Of a stretch of DNA of 64,000 nt, positions 48,043-58,308 are shown in pieces; the stretch's first letter is position 1; every line of letters starts with the position of its first letter. Below the pieces are notes generated by a model. The model was not told the DNA's origin. It made no database searches and was given only the letters and a program-made list of their open reading frames with translations. Origin of the DNA: Undibacterium sp. 5I1 (GTDB taxonomy: Bacteria; Pseudomonadota; Gammaproteobacteria; Burkholderiales; Burkholderiaceae_D); the NCBI RefSeq assembly GCF_034314085.1, contig NZ_JAVIWI010000001.1, forward strand, positions 3,162,001 through 3,226,000. The letters run 5' to 3'. Made by a program: the position numbers and the translations under genes.

Positions 48043-49557
48043 ATGTCACTCGCCGTACTAAAAAGCCGTGCCCTTACCGGGATGGAGGCACCAGAGGTCA
48101 CTGTGGAGGTGCATCTGGCAAATGGTCTTCCCGCGTTCACGATTGTTGGTCTGCCCGAAACTGAGGTCAAAGAATCTAAAGATCGTGTCAGAGCGGCTTT
48201 ACAAAATGCGCGGTTCGATTTCCCTACCAAAAGGATTACGGTCAATCTGGCACCCGCAGATTTGCCTAAAGAATCTGGCCGGTTTGATTTGCCGATTGCC
48301 CTAGGTATTTTGGCGGCGTCTGGTCAAATCCCGGGGGACGCTTTAGATCAGTACGAATTTGCAGGGGAATTATCGCTATCTGGTGAGTTGCGCCCTATCC
48401 GTGGCGCGCTGGCGATGACATTTGCGATTTGTAAAAACACCCAAAATCCACGCGCTTTTATTTTGCCTCGCGCTAATGCGGATGAGGCCGCACTGGTCAA
48501 AGACGCCACCATCTATCCGGCGGATTCGCTACTACAGGTGTGCGCCCACTTCGCCGGTTTTGATGCAGCGGCGAAGCTCAAGCCGCATCAGGTGACTACG
48601 GTTACGCAACGTCAGCCTTATCCCGACTTTATGGAAGTGAAAGGGCAACTGCAAGCCAAGCGCGCTTTAGAAGTTGCGGCAGCAGGCATGCATAGTGTTT
48701 TGATGGTGGGGCCGCCCGGTACCGGAAAATCTATGTTGGCGGCGCGCTTCCCGGGGATTTTGCCAAGCATGACAGATCAGGAAGCATTGGAATCTGCCGC
48801 GGTGCAATCCTTGACGAGCGGCTTCTCGGTGTCTAAATGGAAGAACCGCCCTTTTAGGTCGCCGCATCACACAGCGTCTGGGGTTGCACTGGTTGGCGGA
48901 GGTAGTGTCCCGCGCCCCGGAGAAATCTCGCTCGCTCATCGCGGTGTATTGTTTTTAGATGAGCTGCCTGAATTTGACCGTCGTGTTTTAGAAGTCTTGC
49001 GTGAGCCGCTGGAGTCTGGTCACATTACGATTTCGCGAGCGGCGCGGCAAGCGGATTTTCCGGCTAAGTTCCAACTCATCGCTGCAATGAACCCCTGTCC
49101 ATGTGGCTATTTTGGACATACCAATGGCAAATGCCGCTGCACACCGGACAATATCGCTCGTTATCAGGACAAAATTTCTGGTCCTTTGCTGGATCGTATT
49201 GACATGCAAATCCAGGTCGGCGCATTGCCGCATCAGGATTTATTGAAACAAGCGGACGGCGAAACGACTGCCGCAATTCATGCGCGGGTTGAGGCGGCTT
49301 TTGAGCGGCAAATCGCGCGCCAAGGTAAAACCAATAACCATTTATCGACGACAGAGATTGATCAGTATTGTCAGCCCGACCAAGCTGCCGAGGAGCTTTT
49401 GCGAAATGCCATGATCAAACTCAACTGGTCAGCACGGGCCTACCATCGGGTGCTGAAAGTAGCGCGCACGATTGCCGATCTTGCCAATATTGCGCAAATA
49501 GGTCAGCCACATGTTGCTGAGGCGATCCAGTATCGCAGAGCATTAAAAGAGCGCTGA
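48043..49557 (+). CDS. comM: YifB/ComM family Mg-chelatase-like AAA+ ATPase
   Basis: 504 residues. An N-terminal Lon-like fold (MSLAVLKSRALTGMEAPEV, GLPETEVKESKDRVRAAL) precedes the AAA+ module: Walker A GPPGTGKSML (223-232), Walker B VLFLDELPEF, and the GYFGHTNGKCRCTPDNIARY loop. ComM is a hexameric helicase that promotes branch migration during natural transformation. It is complete and forms a likely transcript with ubiK. Confidence 0.95.
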   Translation: MSLAVLKSRALTGMEAPEVTVEVHLANGLPAFTIVGLPETEVKESKDRVRAALQNARFDFPTKRITVNLAPADLPKESGRFDLPIALGILAASGQIPGDALDQYEFAGELSLSGELRPIRGALAMTFAICKNTQNPRAFILPRANADEAALVKDATIYPADSLLQVCAHFAGFDAAAKLKPHQVTTVTQRQPYPDFMEVKGQLQAKRALEVAAAGMHSVLMVGPPGTGKSMLAARFPGILPSMTDQEALESAAVQSLTSGFSVSKWKNRPFRSPHHTASGVALVGGGSVPRPGEISLAHRGVLFLDELPEFDRRVLEVLREPLESGHITISRAARQADFPAKFQLIAAMNPCPCGYFGHTNGKCRCTPDNIARYQDKISGPLLDRIDMQIQVGALPHQDLLKQADGETTAAIHARVEAAFERQIARQGKTNNHLSTTEIDQYCQPDQAAEELLRNAMIKLNWSARAYHRVLKVARTIADLANIAQIGQPHVAEAIQYRRALKER

Positions 49558-49704
49558 AGAACGTTGGGAGCGAATTAAGAACCGGCTGGAAACAGTGAAT
49601 TCAGGCTTATCCCTTGAAATGCGCCCATTCGCAGCAAGATAAGTTTCATTGTATGCACCGCATTTACTCTATTACTCTGCGCACACCTCTCCAAGGAGCA
49701 ATCC

Positions 49705-50493
49705 ATGTCCCCCAGCGAAATTCAATTATTGCAAACTTTTTTAACGCAACTGGTGCAAACCCAGGCCTTGAATAAGGATCAGCAGGCACAAAGCATGATT
49801 GCCGATGCCATCGCACGCCAGCCGGATGCGGCTTATTTGTTGGTGCAACGTAGCTTGTTGTTAGAACAAGCGGTGTCCAACGCGCAAAGTCAGATCGCAC
49901 AGTTACAAGCGGAAAACGCGGAACTCAAAGCCACGCGTGGCAATACTGCCAGTGGATTTTTGCAAGCCACCAATACGGCTTGGGGCAACAGCGTCAGTAG
50001 TCCGCCAATCAACGCACCAATCAGCTCACCGTCGGCAGCTTCCTCCATCAATGCGACCAGCGCAACAAACGGGACGCCGTTGGCAAACCCGACCGCGCCA
50101 GCTCTGGCACCCGCATTTACGAACCAGATGGCATCTGCGCCAAGCTCTGGCTTCTTCGGCGGCAACGCCGGCAATATGCTGGGCACCGTTGCGGCAACTG
50201 CTGCTGGTGTCGCAGCAGGCGCATTTTTGTTTCAGGGAATAGAGAATTTAGTTGGCAACCATCACGGAATGAATGCCGGAACGAATCGAGAAACCAACCC
50301 GGCAGCCAGCCTCAGTAATGCTGACAGCGGTTTCATCCCGAATTCCTCTAGTGAAGATAAAACTGCTGCCGATAACAGCAATAGCAGCAATAGCAGCAAC
50401 CATGACAGCAACAGTTTGGCCGATGCCAGTGGAATTGACGATATCAGCAGCATGGATGACAACGCTGGCGCTGACATCTTAGATGATATTTAA
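49705..50493 (+). CDS. DUF2076 family protein
   Basis: 262 residues. Helical N-terminal ~75 residues (SPSEIQLLQTFLTQLVQTQA, coiled coil near QIAQLQAENAELKA) match DUF2076; then a Ser/Thr/Ala/Pro-rich stretch, a Gly/Ala hydrophobic segment (about 155-175), and an acidic Asn/Ser-rich tail. Function unknown; the family is periplasm- or envelope-associated by repute only. Ribosome site AAGGAG precedes the ATG. Monocistronic, converging on the phosphatase gene. Confidence 0.8.
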   Translation: MSPSEIQLLQTFLTQLVQTQALNKDQQAQSMIADAIARQPDAAYLLVQRSLLLEQAVSNAQSQIAQLQAENAELKATRGNTASGFLQATNTAWGNSVSSPPINAPISSPSAASSINATSATNGTPLANPTAPALAPAFTNQMASAPSSGFFGGNAGNMLGTVAATAAGVAAGAFLFQGIENLVGNHHGMNAGTNRETNPAASLSNADSGFIPNSSSEDKTAADNSNSSNSSNHDSNSLADASGIDDISSMDDNAGADILDDI

Positions 50494-50503
50494 GCTGGAG
50501 CGC

Positions 50504-51142
50504 TTAATCAGGTCTCGGATAAACCTCGCGGGACAGCATTTTCCCGCTTTGATCCAGCTTGATTAATACCATCTCACCGGCGGCGGTATCTACCCCAGAA
50601 TACGCCGAGATATTGACTTGATGCGTGACTAAAATCAGTGCTTTTGAGCCTTTGGTTTTGATCGCGCTTTGAATAAACGTCGGTAAATCACTGGGCGCTA
50701 AGGTCGCACTATTCTTCTCTTCAAAAGTCGATGCCAGCGCGTTTTCTGGCGTGACTGGTCCAAAACCCAAGAGACGCGCCGTATCGCTCGTCCGGCACCA
50801 AGGACTCGCATACACCGCTGCGGTTTGTATGCCCTGCTGTTTTAACCACTGACCAATTCGTTTTGCCTGGGTGATGCCTTCATCGCTGAGGTTTCTTTGC
50901 GTCTTACAATCGCCCAGCTTGAAATTGGCGGGATCACCAACGCCGGGCGCTCTGGTATGGCGCATCATTAATACATAGTCTGGGGTTGCTAACTTCATTG
51001 CTAACTTCGTTGCTAACTCAGTTGATAACTTAGCCGCAAGCTTTTGAGTTAGCGGAGGAGTCGGCTGCGGAGCTGGCTCACTGGTTTGGCAACAGGCATT
51101 ACCTGCGAAAAAGAGTGACAAAATTAGGAGTAATCGCTTCAT
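50504..51142 (-). CDS. exported histidine phosphatase family protein
   Basis: About 212 residues from the ATG at 51142 (AAGGG upstream). The N-terminal signal (LLLILSLFFAGNACC) is followed by a Pro/Thr-rich and repeated segment (TELATKLAMKLAT) coded by a degenerate 12-base repeat. The catalytic domain has MMRHTRAPG (phosphorylated His) and LVTHQVNISAYSG (second His). Branch-2-like small phosphatases of this kind act on unknown periplasmic substrates. It converges with the DUF2076 gene, ten bases apart. Confidence 0.82.
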   Translation of the reverse strand: MKRLLLILSLFFAGNACCQTSEPAPQPTPPLTQKLAAKLSTELATKLAMKLATPDYVLMMRHTRAPGVGDPANFKLGDCKTQRNLSDEGITQAKRIGQWLKQQGIQTAAVYASPWCRTSDTARLLGFGPVTPENALASTFEEKNSATLAPSDLPTFIQSAIKTKGSKALILVTHQVNISAYSGVDTAAGEMVLIKLDQSGKMLSREVYPRPD

Positions 51143-51204
51143 CGGTGTGTCCCTTGCAATCTGGTTTTTCATCAAAATCAATCAATAAATCTCTATGAAA
51201 CAAA

Positions 51205-51288
51205 ATATACTCCCAGTAGGTATATTTATATTATCCATATAAAATTTGGACAATAAGCCGATTTCAAATAAAAATAAGGGGAGTATAT
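51205..51288 (-). repeat. 84-bp structured intergenic repeat, copy 6
   Basis: The outer ends ATATACTCCC and GGGAGTATAT form a perfect 10-base inverted repeat. Central pair TATCCATATAA ... TTTGGACAA. It sits between the phosphatase and serine hydrolase genes. Confidence 0.88.
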
Positions 51289-51311
51289 TGATCTATTCTA
51301 CTTTTACTCAA

Positions 51312-52451
51312 TTATGGAATCGCCAGTAAAGTCGCCTGCAACAGCCCTGCAGCCGGACCTTTGTTGGCCCAGGTCTGGCTTAAATCGACATCGCCGTTGG
51401 TGCTGATCATGATCAGATAAGCTTCGTTTTTGATGTCCACCAAATTGAGTGTGCGGATACCGCCTATCCAGCCTTGGCGCTCGACGATCATGCTGGCGGG
51501 TTTATCCGCCTTGGCAGAAAATGGATAAGACCAGACGCCCAATGCACCGCCAACGGCATTCGGTTTCACCATCTCAGCGCGGCTGGCTGGGGACAACAAC
51601 CTGCCCCGGCTAAAGGCCTGATCAAAAGCCAATAAATCCCGCAAGGTCCCAAAAGTCGCTCCCGCGGCACCGTAGCTGGCAAAGTTGATTGGGATTTCTG
51701 GATTGCCGCTGACGATGCCATGCACATGGCTTAGATCGTCGTAATTTGGCGGACTGTACATACCGGAATGGGTCATTTTGGCGGGATTGAATATCTTTTG
51801 CTGCAATAACTTTTGATATTTGATGCCAGTAACTTTTTCTAGCAGCGCACCTAAGACGATGAAATCGCAATTATTGTAATCAAATGCTTCACCTGGCGCG
51901 CGCTGCAAAGGGGCGGCGCAGACTGTTGTGGCGTTTAGCTGCATGTCACCGGATGCTGGTGTGCGGGCGAAATAAAACTGCGGTAACTTATCTGGATTAG
52001 CCAAGCCAGACATATGCAACATCAACTGCCGGAGGGTGATTGCCCGCGCTGCCTCATTAGGGAAATCCGGCCAGAATTTGCCCAGCGGCATATCCAACGC
52101 CAGCTTACCGGCATCCACCTGCTGCATCACCATGACCGAGGTGAATAACTTGGTAATTGAGGCGTATCGAAACACGCTGTCTTTGCTCAAAGCAGGCTGC
52201 CCGGTTTGCGGCTCGCCGACGACTTTCTCTAACAAGACCTGATCGCCGTGCGCAGCTAATACCAAGCCCTTAAATCCGTCGGCCTCTAATTTGCTGACTG
52301 CGGCCTCAAGCCCGGGATTTAGGGCTGGATCAGATGCGGTATTGGGCGCTGCCAAAGATAAAGACGAGACCGACGACAGAGATAACAGAGCGCTAACGCA
52401 TATGCTTACGACTAAAAAAAGCTTTTTCCGGGACTTCATCAGACCTGACAT
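51312..52451 (-). CDS. serine hydrolase, beta-lactamase/class C-like family
   Basis: About 379 residues from the ATG at 52451 (GGAG five bases upstream). Signal peptide (LFLVVSICVSALLSLSSVSS), then the serine beta-lactamase-like fold with SITK (catalytic Ser and Lys) and YNN (the YxN Tyr). The C-terminal strand region EGQ..GG is represented by RQGWIGGIRTL. Such proteins include esterases and D-alanyl peptidases, so beta-lactam resistance should not be assumed. Downstream, the phosphatase gene shares the strand. Confidence 0.88.
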   Translation of the reverse strand: MSGLMKSRKKLFLVVSICVSALLSLSSVSSLSLAAPNTASDPALNPGLEAAVSKLEADGFKGLVLAAHGDQVLLEKVVGEPQTGQPALSKDSVFRYASITKLFTSVMVMQQVDAGKLALDMPLGKFWPDFPNEAARAITLRQLMLHMSGLANPDKLPQFYFARTPASGDMQLNATTVCAAPLQRAPGEAFDYNNCDFIVLGALLEKVTGIKYQKLLQQKIFNPAKMTHSGMYSPPNYDDLSHVHGIVSGNPEIPINFASYGAAGATFGTLRDLLAFDQAFSRGRLLSPASRAEMVKPNAVGGALGVWSYPFSAKADKPASMIVERQGWIGGIRTLNLVDIKNEAYLIMISTNGDVDLSQTWANKGPAAGLLQATLLAIP

Positions 52452-52505
52452 GGCGACTCCAGACAAGATTAAAAGATCAACTGACGGCTGCTATGTTGCG
52501 TCATC

Positions 52506-52524
52506 AGGACTTACGCAAACCGCC
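52506..52524 (+). repeat. half-copy of a GGACTTACGCAA inverted-repeat end
   Basis: AGGACTTACGCAAACCGCC resembles one arm plus loop of the perfect palindrome at 58591-58627. It looks like a solo end of a lost insertion sequence. Confidence 0.55.
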
Positions 52525-52541
52525 CTAGCTTAGCCACAACT

Positions 52542-52574
52542 GAGTTACAGCCGAGTTGCAGCCGAGTTACAGCC
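52542..52574. repeat. 11-bp tandem repeat, three copies
   Basis: GAGTTACAGCC, GAGTTGCAGCC, GAGTTACAGCC in a row, one base differing. It lies in the spacer between the serine hydrolase and the DUF1800 gene, which are divergent. Confidence 0.85.
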
Positions 52575-52748
52575 TGTTACTAAATTTGCAGATTCAGCGA
52601 AAAAACCATGATAACTTTTTTCCTTGTGCTGCGTTGTAACTAGACGGCAAAGTCGCTTTCTATACCAGATGCAAATACTGCAAAGCGGGCGGGTAGCAAT
52701 TTCACATCAGTTAAATTTCATCTGATTATCGATTTACGAAGGTCGATC

Positions 52749-54347
52749 ATGACAACCAATTCTCTCACTCTGGCGCGCTGCGGGATCAAGCTCGCTAACA
52801 TCACCAACATCGCCGGCTTAGGCTCACTATTATTACTGGCAAGCTGCGCGAATACGCCGCAAAACCAAACCACGCAAGTTAGTAACGCCCCCGTAAGTCA
52901 TGTGCTGGAAGCCGCACACGTAGACGCAGACAAACTACTCAACCGGATTACCTGGGGCGCCAATGCGTCGTCCTCACAAGAATTGCGTGCGGCGGGCATG
53001 GATCGTTACCTTGAGCAACAATTGCGCGGCCGTGTTGCCATCTTGCCGCCGGCAATACAGGCACAAATTGATAGTATGACGATTACCCAGCGGCCTTTTG
53101 ACCAGTTAATGCAAGATCTGGAAACCCGTCGTATCACCGCAGAAAAACAAAAGGGTATTGACGACACGCTGGGCAAAGATTACCAACAAGAATTATCCCG
53201 TCTGGCGAAAGAGGCCGCAACCAGATCACTATTGCGCGCAGTGTATTCACAAAACCAATTGCAAGAACAGATGAGCTGGTTTTGGATGAATCATTTTAAT
53301 ATTCATAACGGCAAAGCCAACGAACGCGCCTTGTTGGGCGACTTTGAAGAACGTGCGATTCGCCCCAATGCTTTGGGCAATTTCCATGATTTATTACGCG
53401 CCACGGTATTGCATCCGGCGATGTTGCGTTATCTTGATAATGACCAAAATGCGGTCAATCGTATCAACGAAAACTATGCCAGAGAATTGATGGAACTACA
53501 CACCATGGGTGTCGGCAGCGGCTACTCCCAAGGCGATGTGCAAGAACTTGCGCGAGTGCTGACTGGTTTTGGGGTCAACCAAAATCCCGACACGCCCAAG
53601 ATGAAAGCCGAACTGCAACGACTATATGTACGCAACGGTATTTTTGAATTCAATCCACAGCGCCACGATTTTGGCGATAAAAAAATACTCAACAAAGTCG
53701 TACATGGTCGCGGCCTGCCAGAGTTGGATGAAGTCATCACCTTGCTCAGTCGCCAGCCTGCAACGGCGCAATTTATCAGCCGCAAACTTGCGATTTATTT
53801 TGTCTCTGATACACCGTCCGATGCGCTGGTATCCAAAATGGCACAACGGTTTTTACAGACTGATGGCAATATTCCAGCGGTCTTGCGCAGCATGTTTGAG
53901 TCGCCAGAATTTATCGCCTCGCTGGGCAATAAGTTTAAAGATCCTATGCATTATGTCGTCTCTTCAATACGTCTGGCTTACGACGGCAATCCCATCATGA
54001 ACACCGGCCCGATGCTGAATTGGCTCAATATGCTGGGGCAACAGACTAATGGTAGGCAAACCCCCGATGGCTATTCCATGCAAGAAAGTGCCTGGGCCAG
54101 CGCTGGGCAAATGGCGATGCGTTTTGATGTCGCAAAATCGCTGGCAAACAATAATCCTGGCTTATTCAAAATAGATAACCAGCCAGCACCGCCACGCCCA
54201 CCGCAACCAGCCTTAGTTAACTCGCCTTATGTCAAAAATTGGGCGAATAGCTTCAGCGTGGGAACCCAACAAGCACTGATGCAGGCTAATTCGCCACAAG
54301 AATGGAACGCGTTTTTTCTGGCGTCGCCAGAGATGATGCGTCGATGA
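52749..54347 (+). CDS. DUF1800 family lipoprotein
   Basis: 532 residues; GAAGG six bases before the ATG. Lipoprotein signal ending LLLLASC. The DUF1800 domain shows AHVDADKLLNRITWGAN, QLQEQMSWFWMNHFNIH, RYLDNDQNAVNRINENYARELMELHTMG and VLTGF. The function of the family is not established. It always or nearly always pairs with a DUF1501 gene, here the next gene after 102 bases; the pair probably works in the envelope. Confidence 0.92.
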   Translation: MTTNSLTLARCGIKLANITNIAGLGSLLLLASCANTPQNQTTQVSNAPVSHVLEAAHVDADKLLNRITWGANASSSQELRAAGMDRYLEQQLRGRVAILPPAIQAQIDSMTITQRPFDQLMQDLETRRITAEKQKGIDDTLGKDYQQELSRLAKEAATRSLLRAVYSQNQLQEQMSWFWMNHFNIHNGKANERALLGDFEERAIRPNALGNFHDLLRATVLHPAMLRYLDNDQNAVNRINENYARELMELHTMGVGSGYSQGDVQELARVLTGFGVNQNPDTPKMKAELQRLYVRNGIFEFNPQRHDFGDKKILNKVVHGRGLPELDEVITLLSRQPATAQFISRKLAIYFVSDTPSDALVSKMAQRFLQTDGNIPAVLRSMFESPEFIASLGNKFKDPMHYVVSSIRLAYDGNPIMNTGPMLNWLNMLGQQTNGRQTPDGYSMQESAWASAGQMAMRFDVAKSLANNNPGLFKIDNQPAPPRPPQPALVNSPYVKNWANSFSVGTQQALMQANSPQEWNAFFLASPEMMRR

Positions 54348-54449
54348 TTTGCTACCCAGTTTCACTAAACGATAGCCCAAAAATTGGTTAGCCGCGCAGT
54401 CCAATGACTTAGCAGACCAATATCAGCACACCAGTAAAAAGGAATTATC

Positions 54450-55658
54450 ATGAACCGTCGTGATCTACTCAAAGCATTTGCCGCACTGTCTGCCACCAGT
54501 ATCAGCAGCAGCCTGTTTGCCGCACCAGCGACCCAAAATCGATTACTGATTGTATTTTTGCGTGGGGGATACGATGCCAGTAATTTACTGATCCCGACGT
54601 CGAGTAATTTTTATTACGAGGCGCGTCCCAATATCGCTATCGCCCGCCCGATGAGTGGAAATAACCCCGGTGCCACTGCAGACCTGAATGCCGCATTGGA
54701 ACTGAATGCGGACTGGGGCTTGCACCCCGCTTTGCGCGACAGTATTTATCCCTTATATCAAAAAGGAGAAGCTGCCTTTATCCCATTTGCGGGTACGGAC
54801 GATCTTTCGCGTAGTCATTTTGAAACCCAGGACAGCATAGAACTGGGGCAGCCTTTGGTTGGTACACGTAATTTTCATTCGGGTTTTTTAAATCGTCTGG
54901 CGGATGTGTTGAATGGTACGCCAGCCATGTCATTTACCGATCAATTACCGATCGTCATGCAAGGCAAGGCGCGTATTGCCAACACGTCACTAAGGTCGCC
55001 TGGCAAATCCAATGTGGATAATCGCCAGAGTAAAATCATTACGCAAATGTATAGCCAGACCGGTCTGGCGCAGCAAGTCACCGAAGGCTTTGCGGTGCGC
55101 GAAGAAGTCTCGCGCGAGATGCAAGAAGAGATGAATTCAGCTAACCGCAATGCGATCTCGACCAAGGGCTTCGAACTGGAAGCAAGACGCATCGCCAAAA
55201 TGATGCGAGAAAAATATGCGCTCGGCTTTGTCGATGTCGGTGGTTGGGATACCCACGTCAATCAAGGCGGTGCCAGCGGCACATTAGCCAGTAAATTTGA
55301 TGAACTGGGACGCGGACTGGTCGCATATCAGCAAGAAATGGGCGACGCCTGGCGCAATACGACGGTGGTGGTGCTAAGTGAATTTGGTCGTACTTTCCGC
55401 GAAAACGGCAAGCGCGGCACCGATCATGGGCATGGCAGTGTGTACTGGGTTTTAGGTGGCGGTATCAAAGGTGGCCAGGTCGCCGGTGAGCAAATTCAGC
55501 TGGAACAACCCAAATTATTCCAAAACCGCGATTACCCCGTATTGAATGAATATCGCGCCGTATTGGGCGGATTATTTGCGGGTATTTACGGCCTGAATGC
55601 CAGCCAGTTGGACCACGTATTTGCCGGAGTCAAAGCACGTAATATTGGTTTAGTCTGA
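54450..55658 (+). CDS. DUF1501 family protein, Tat-type signal
   Basis: 402 residues. An N-terminal RRDLLKAFAALSATSISSS resembles a twin-arginine signal (RRDLLK). The domain begins LLIVFLRGGYDASNLLIPTS and carries later VGGWDTHVNQGG, VVVLSEFGRTFRENGKRGTDHGHG, the alkaline-phosphatase-superfamily-like metal motifs of DUF1501. It is coupled by position to the DUF1800 gene. The last nine bases overlap the 3' end of the convergent histidine kinase. Substrate unknown. Confidence 0.92.
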   Translation: MNRRDLLKAFAALSATSISSSLFAAPATQNRLLIVFLRGGYDASNLLIPTSSNFYYEARPNIAIARPMSGNNPGATADLNAALELNADWGLHPALRDSIYPLYQKGEAAFIPFAGTDDLSRSHFETQDSIELGQPLVGTRNFHSGFLNRLADVLNGTPAMSFTDQLPIVMQGKARIANTSLRSPGKSNVDNRQSKIITQMYSQTGLAQQVTEGFAVREEVSREMQEEMNSANRNAISTKGFELEARRIAKMMREKYALGFVDVGGWDTHVNQGGASGTLASKFDELGRGLVAYQQEMGDAWRNTTVVVLSEFGRTFRENGKRGTDHGHGSVYWVLGGGIKGGQVAGEQIQLEQPKLFQNRDYPVLNEYRAVLGGLFAGIYGLNASQLDHVFAGVKARNIGLV

Positions 55659-57860
55659 TGCTGGATCGGCAGTTGGTGGTGAGTTTGACGAAGGTGACAT
55701 GGGCGATGGCAAAGCCAAGGACGAGATCGGCAATTCAATATAAAAACATGTCCCCGCTTCTGCGTGCTGGCCTTCATATCCGATCTCGCCATGCATTTGA
55801 TGCATGATCGCCTGGGTGATCGCCAACCCCAGTCCCGTGCCACCTTTGGCGCGGGTGTCAGAAGAATCTGCCTGCGAGAATTTTTGAAAAATCCGCTCGC
55901 GGAAATCTTCAGGAATACCGCTACCCTGATCGATCACTTCTACCCGCACTTTATTCACCCCAGATAACTTCACCAAGAGTTGTACATCCGCACCCTTAGG
56001 AGAATATTTACAGGCGTTTGACAGCAAATTGGCCATCACTTGCTGAAACCGCCCCTCGTCTACATTGACCGATACCGCCGGAATCTCTTCGCTCAGCGCA
56101 ATCCGCACGCCCAAGTTTTGAGCAAATGCCTGGTTAGTTTGTACCGCGCTGATTAATAAGTCACGTAATGGCAAGGTCTGGAAAGAGAAATCCATTTTGC
56201 CCGCTTCGATTTTTTGGCTATCTAATAAATCATTAATTAAGCGCGTCAGGCTCTCGCTATTTTTATGTGCAATCGTAATCAGCATCTGCGCTTTTTCTGG
56301 AATGGCACCAACCACGCCGCCTAGCAGCAAACTTAACGAGCCGCGTATCGAGGTTAACGGTGTGCGCAACTCATGGCTGACGGTAGAGATAAATTCACTC
56401 TTCATCTTCTCCATCTTGCGTCGCTCGCTGATGTCACGCACGATGACGATCAGTTTGCGATGTCCTGATATCTGGTAGCGGCTGATCGATAATTCAGCGG
56501 GGAATAAGCTGCCATCTTTGCGCATGCGCTCGGCCTCCAGATAAATCATCCCTGAGCTCACAAACTCGGGATAACTCATCGCCAGCGCCATCAAGTCTTT
56601 ACTGTCGGGCGGGGTAAAAAACTCTCCGTGCTTGCCAACGACATCTTCAGGATCATACCCATACATCGCTAAAGCAGCTGGATTGGAGGTTTCAATATTA
56701 CCGTTCTCATCGACCATGATGATGCCATCGGCTGCGTTTTGAAATACCGCCAGAAACCGGTCAGACGACTCTTTTAACTCGCGTTTTTGCTGCGTCAGAT
56801 CTTGTAATAAAGTCGCTTGATTACGGTTGATCACTTCGGCCTGACGCTTTAATTCTTTAGTAATTTCTAAATCAATTTCGCGCCGTTTTAACAAACTAAG
56901 CAATAAAGTAAACGCCATGATGACCGCGATCACACCGCCCAAAGCTACGGCAACAATCACGCCGCTGGTACGGCGCCAGTCAGTAAGATAAAGCTCTTCT
57001 TCAATCGAAAAATTAATGATCAAAGGATATTTATCCAGTGTCTGGATCGCCGCCATACGCATCAGCGGCTTTCCACCGTCTGCCATTCGTTCAGTATTGG
57101 TAATGATCACACCGGATTTCTTTTTCTGATCATGTACTAACTGGTAGGTGCTACCCGTCAGGCTGCGCTTACCCATCAGATCATCACGCTCTGGCCAACG
57201 TGTCAGAAAGGTAAAATCATCCCGGAACAAAGTCACCGCGGCACGACCACCAATACTAATTTTTTCGTAAAAACTGGAATAAAAGGAGGGCGACACACCA
57301 ATAGCAGCGATACCAATAAACTCGCCATCGCTGCCCGTTAAGCGACGGCTGATAAAAAATGTCCATTGACCAGTGGCTTTATTGCGTGTGGAGGTACTGA
57401 CGTACTCTTTAAGGCTAGCGTCATTTTTTTGTGCGACAAAATAATCGCGGTCGGCACCGTTGAGTGCAACGGAGGGGAAACTACGTGAATTGGCAATCAA
57501 ATTACCATCAGCATCAAGTATAAAAATCACATCGATCTGCGGCGATAACTTCTTTTTTTCAGCCAATACCTGATGAAACTCCAGCGTGTTGACATGGGTA
57601 TTTAAATACGCAGAATCGATAGTCCAGCGATCCTGTATTCGCTCCACCACATTATCTAAAGCGAGGTAGGCAGTGCCCATTTGCTGGGCCGTATTTTCGG
57701 CCAGCATCAGGCTGAATGCCTCGGTCTGCTTTTGCCATTTTTCAACCTCTTGACCGCGCAATACCCAGATGGAGGCAACGGCAGAAACGATGATCGTCAG
57801 CACCAGAAAAATGCCAAGTGCGGCAGCCAAACGACTGGTCTGTTTTCCGTTACTTTTCAT
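55650..57860 (-). CDS. membrane sensor histidine kinase with Cache, PAS, HisKA and HATPase domains
   Basis: About 736 residues from the ATG at 57860; an ATG at 57926 is possible. First membrane helix ~11-33, a double-Cache sensor (~40-295, with DRDYFVAQKNDASL and GRAAVTLF), second helix ~299-325, coiled coil, PAS (~365-480: DGIIMVDENGNIETSNPAAL), HisKA with SHELRTPLTSIRGS (His ~496), and HATPase_c (LLSNACKYSPKG, DQGSGIPEDF, GGTGLGLAIT). Output partner not in the window. It converges on and overlaps the DUF1501 gene by nine bases. Confidence 0.92.
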   Translation of the reverse strand: MKSNGKQTSRLAAALGIFLVLTIIVSAVASIWVLRGQEVEKWQKQTEAFSLMLAENTAQQMGTAYLALDNVVERIQDRWTIDSAYLNTHVNTLEFHQVLAEKKKLSPQIDVIFILDADGNLIANSRSFPSVALNGADRDYFVAQKNDASLKEYVSTSTRNKATGQWTFFISRRLTGSDGEFIGIAAIGVSPSFYSSFYEKISIGGRAAVTLFRDDFTFLTRWPERDDLMGKRSLTGSTYQLVHDQKKKSGVIITNTERMADGGKPLMRMAAIQTLDKYPLIINFSIEEELYLTDWRRTSGVIVAVALGGVIAVIMAFTLLLSLLKRREIDLEITKELKRQAEVINRNQATLLQDLTQQKRELKESSDRFLAVFQNAADGIIMVDENGNIETSNPAALAMYGYDPEDVVGKHGEFFTPPDSKDLMALAMSYPEFVSSGMIYLEAERMRKDGSLFPAELSISRYQISGHRKLIVIVRDISERRKMEKMKSEFISTVSHELRTPLTSIRGSLSLLLGGVVGAIPEKAQMLITIAHKNSESLTRLINDLLDSQKIEAGKMDFSFQTLPLRDLLISAVQTNQAFAQNLGVRIALSEEIPAVSVNVDEGRFQQVMANLLSNACKYSPKGADVQLLVKLSGVNKVRVEVIDQGSGIPEDFRERIFQKFSQADSSDTRAKGGTGLGLAITQAIMHQMHGEIGYEGQHAEAGTCFYIELPISSLALPSPMSPSSNSPPTADPASD

Positions 57861-58308
57861 TCGAATGGTTTTATCCTGGCAGCACAAAAATTTATCATCG
57901 ACTTTCGCTATCGTACACCGACTCATGCGGATTCAGATTGGATAGTCAGCATGAATAGTAAAAACAGTGGATGAACCGATAATAATGAGTATCAACGGAC
58001 TGTCGCCGGCACATCAACTGCACATCAAGCACCCGTCACTTATCGGTATCAAGCGAGCTCTCATTTTTTAGAAAAGTTGGAAGCAGGCTGGACTGTCACA
58101 AAATCCTAATAGGTAGAAATGATACGTTTTTACCATCAAAGTATCATGAATAATCATAAATAATCACAAGTGATTGTCGCAGCCAGATTTATGTGCCATT
58201 GTTGCACTGAGGGCAAGAGTTAAAATCACAGATCCATCCGCATGGAGCTTGCGCAACATGACTAAGACGATGTTGCCCAAATCCTGACAATGACAAGGAG
58301 CGTGTTCA
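57861..58308. other. 448-base divergent spacer
   Basis: Between the kinase gene (minus) and the DUF1161 gene (plus). No credible coding frame beyond ~30 codons. It must hold both promoters. A 7-base inverted repeat GCAACAT/ATGTTGC near 58253-58285 lies just before the DUF1161 ribosome site (AAGGAG). Nothing else recognised. Confidence 0.45.

Noticed and set aside
51312..52451. Antibiotic-resistance beta-lactamase
   Set aside because: SxxK and YxN are present, but these are shared by esterases and peptidases; the sequence does not carry class C lactamase detail that I can recognise.
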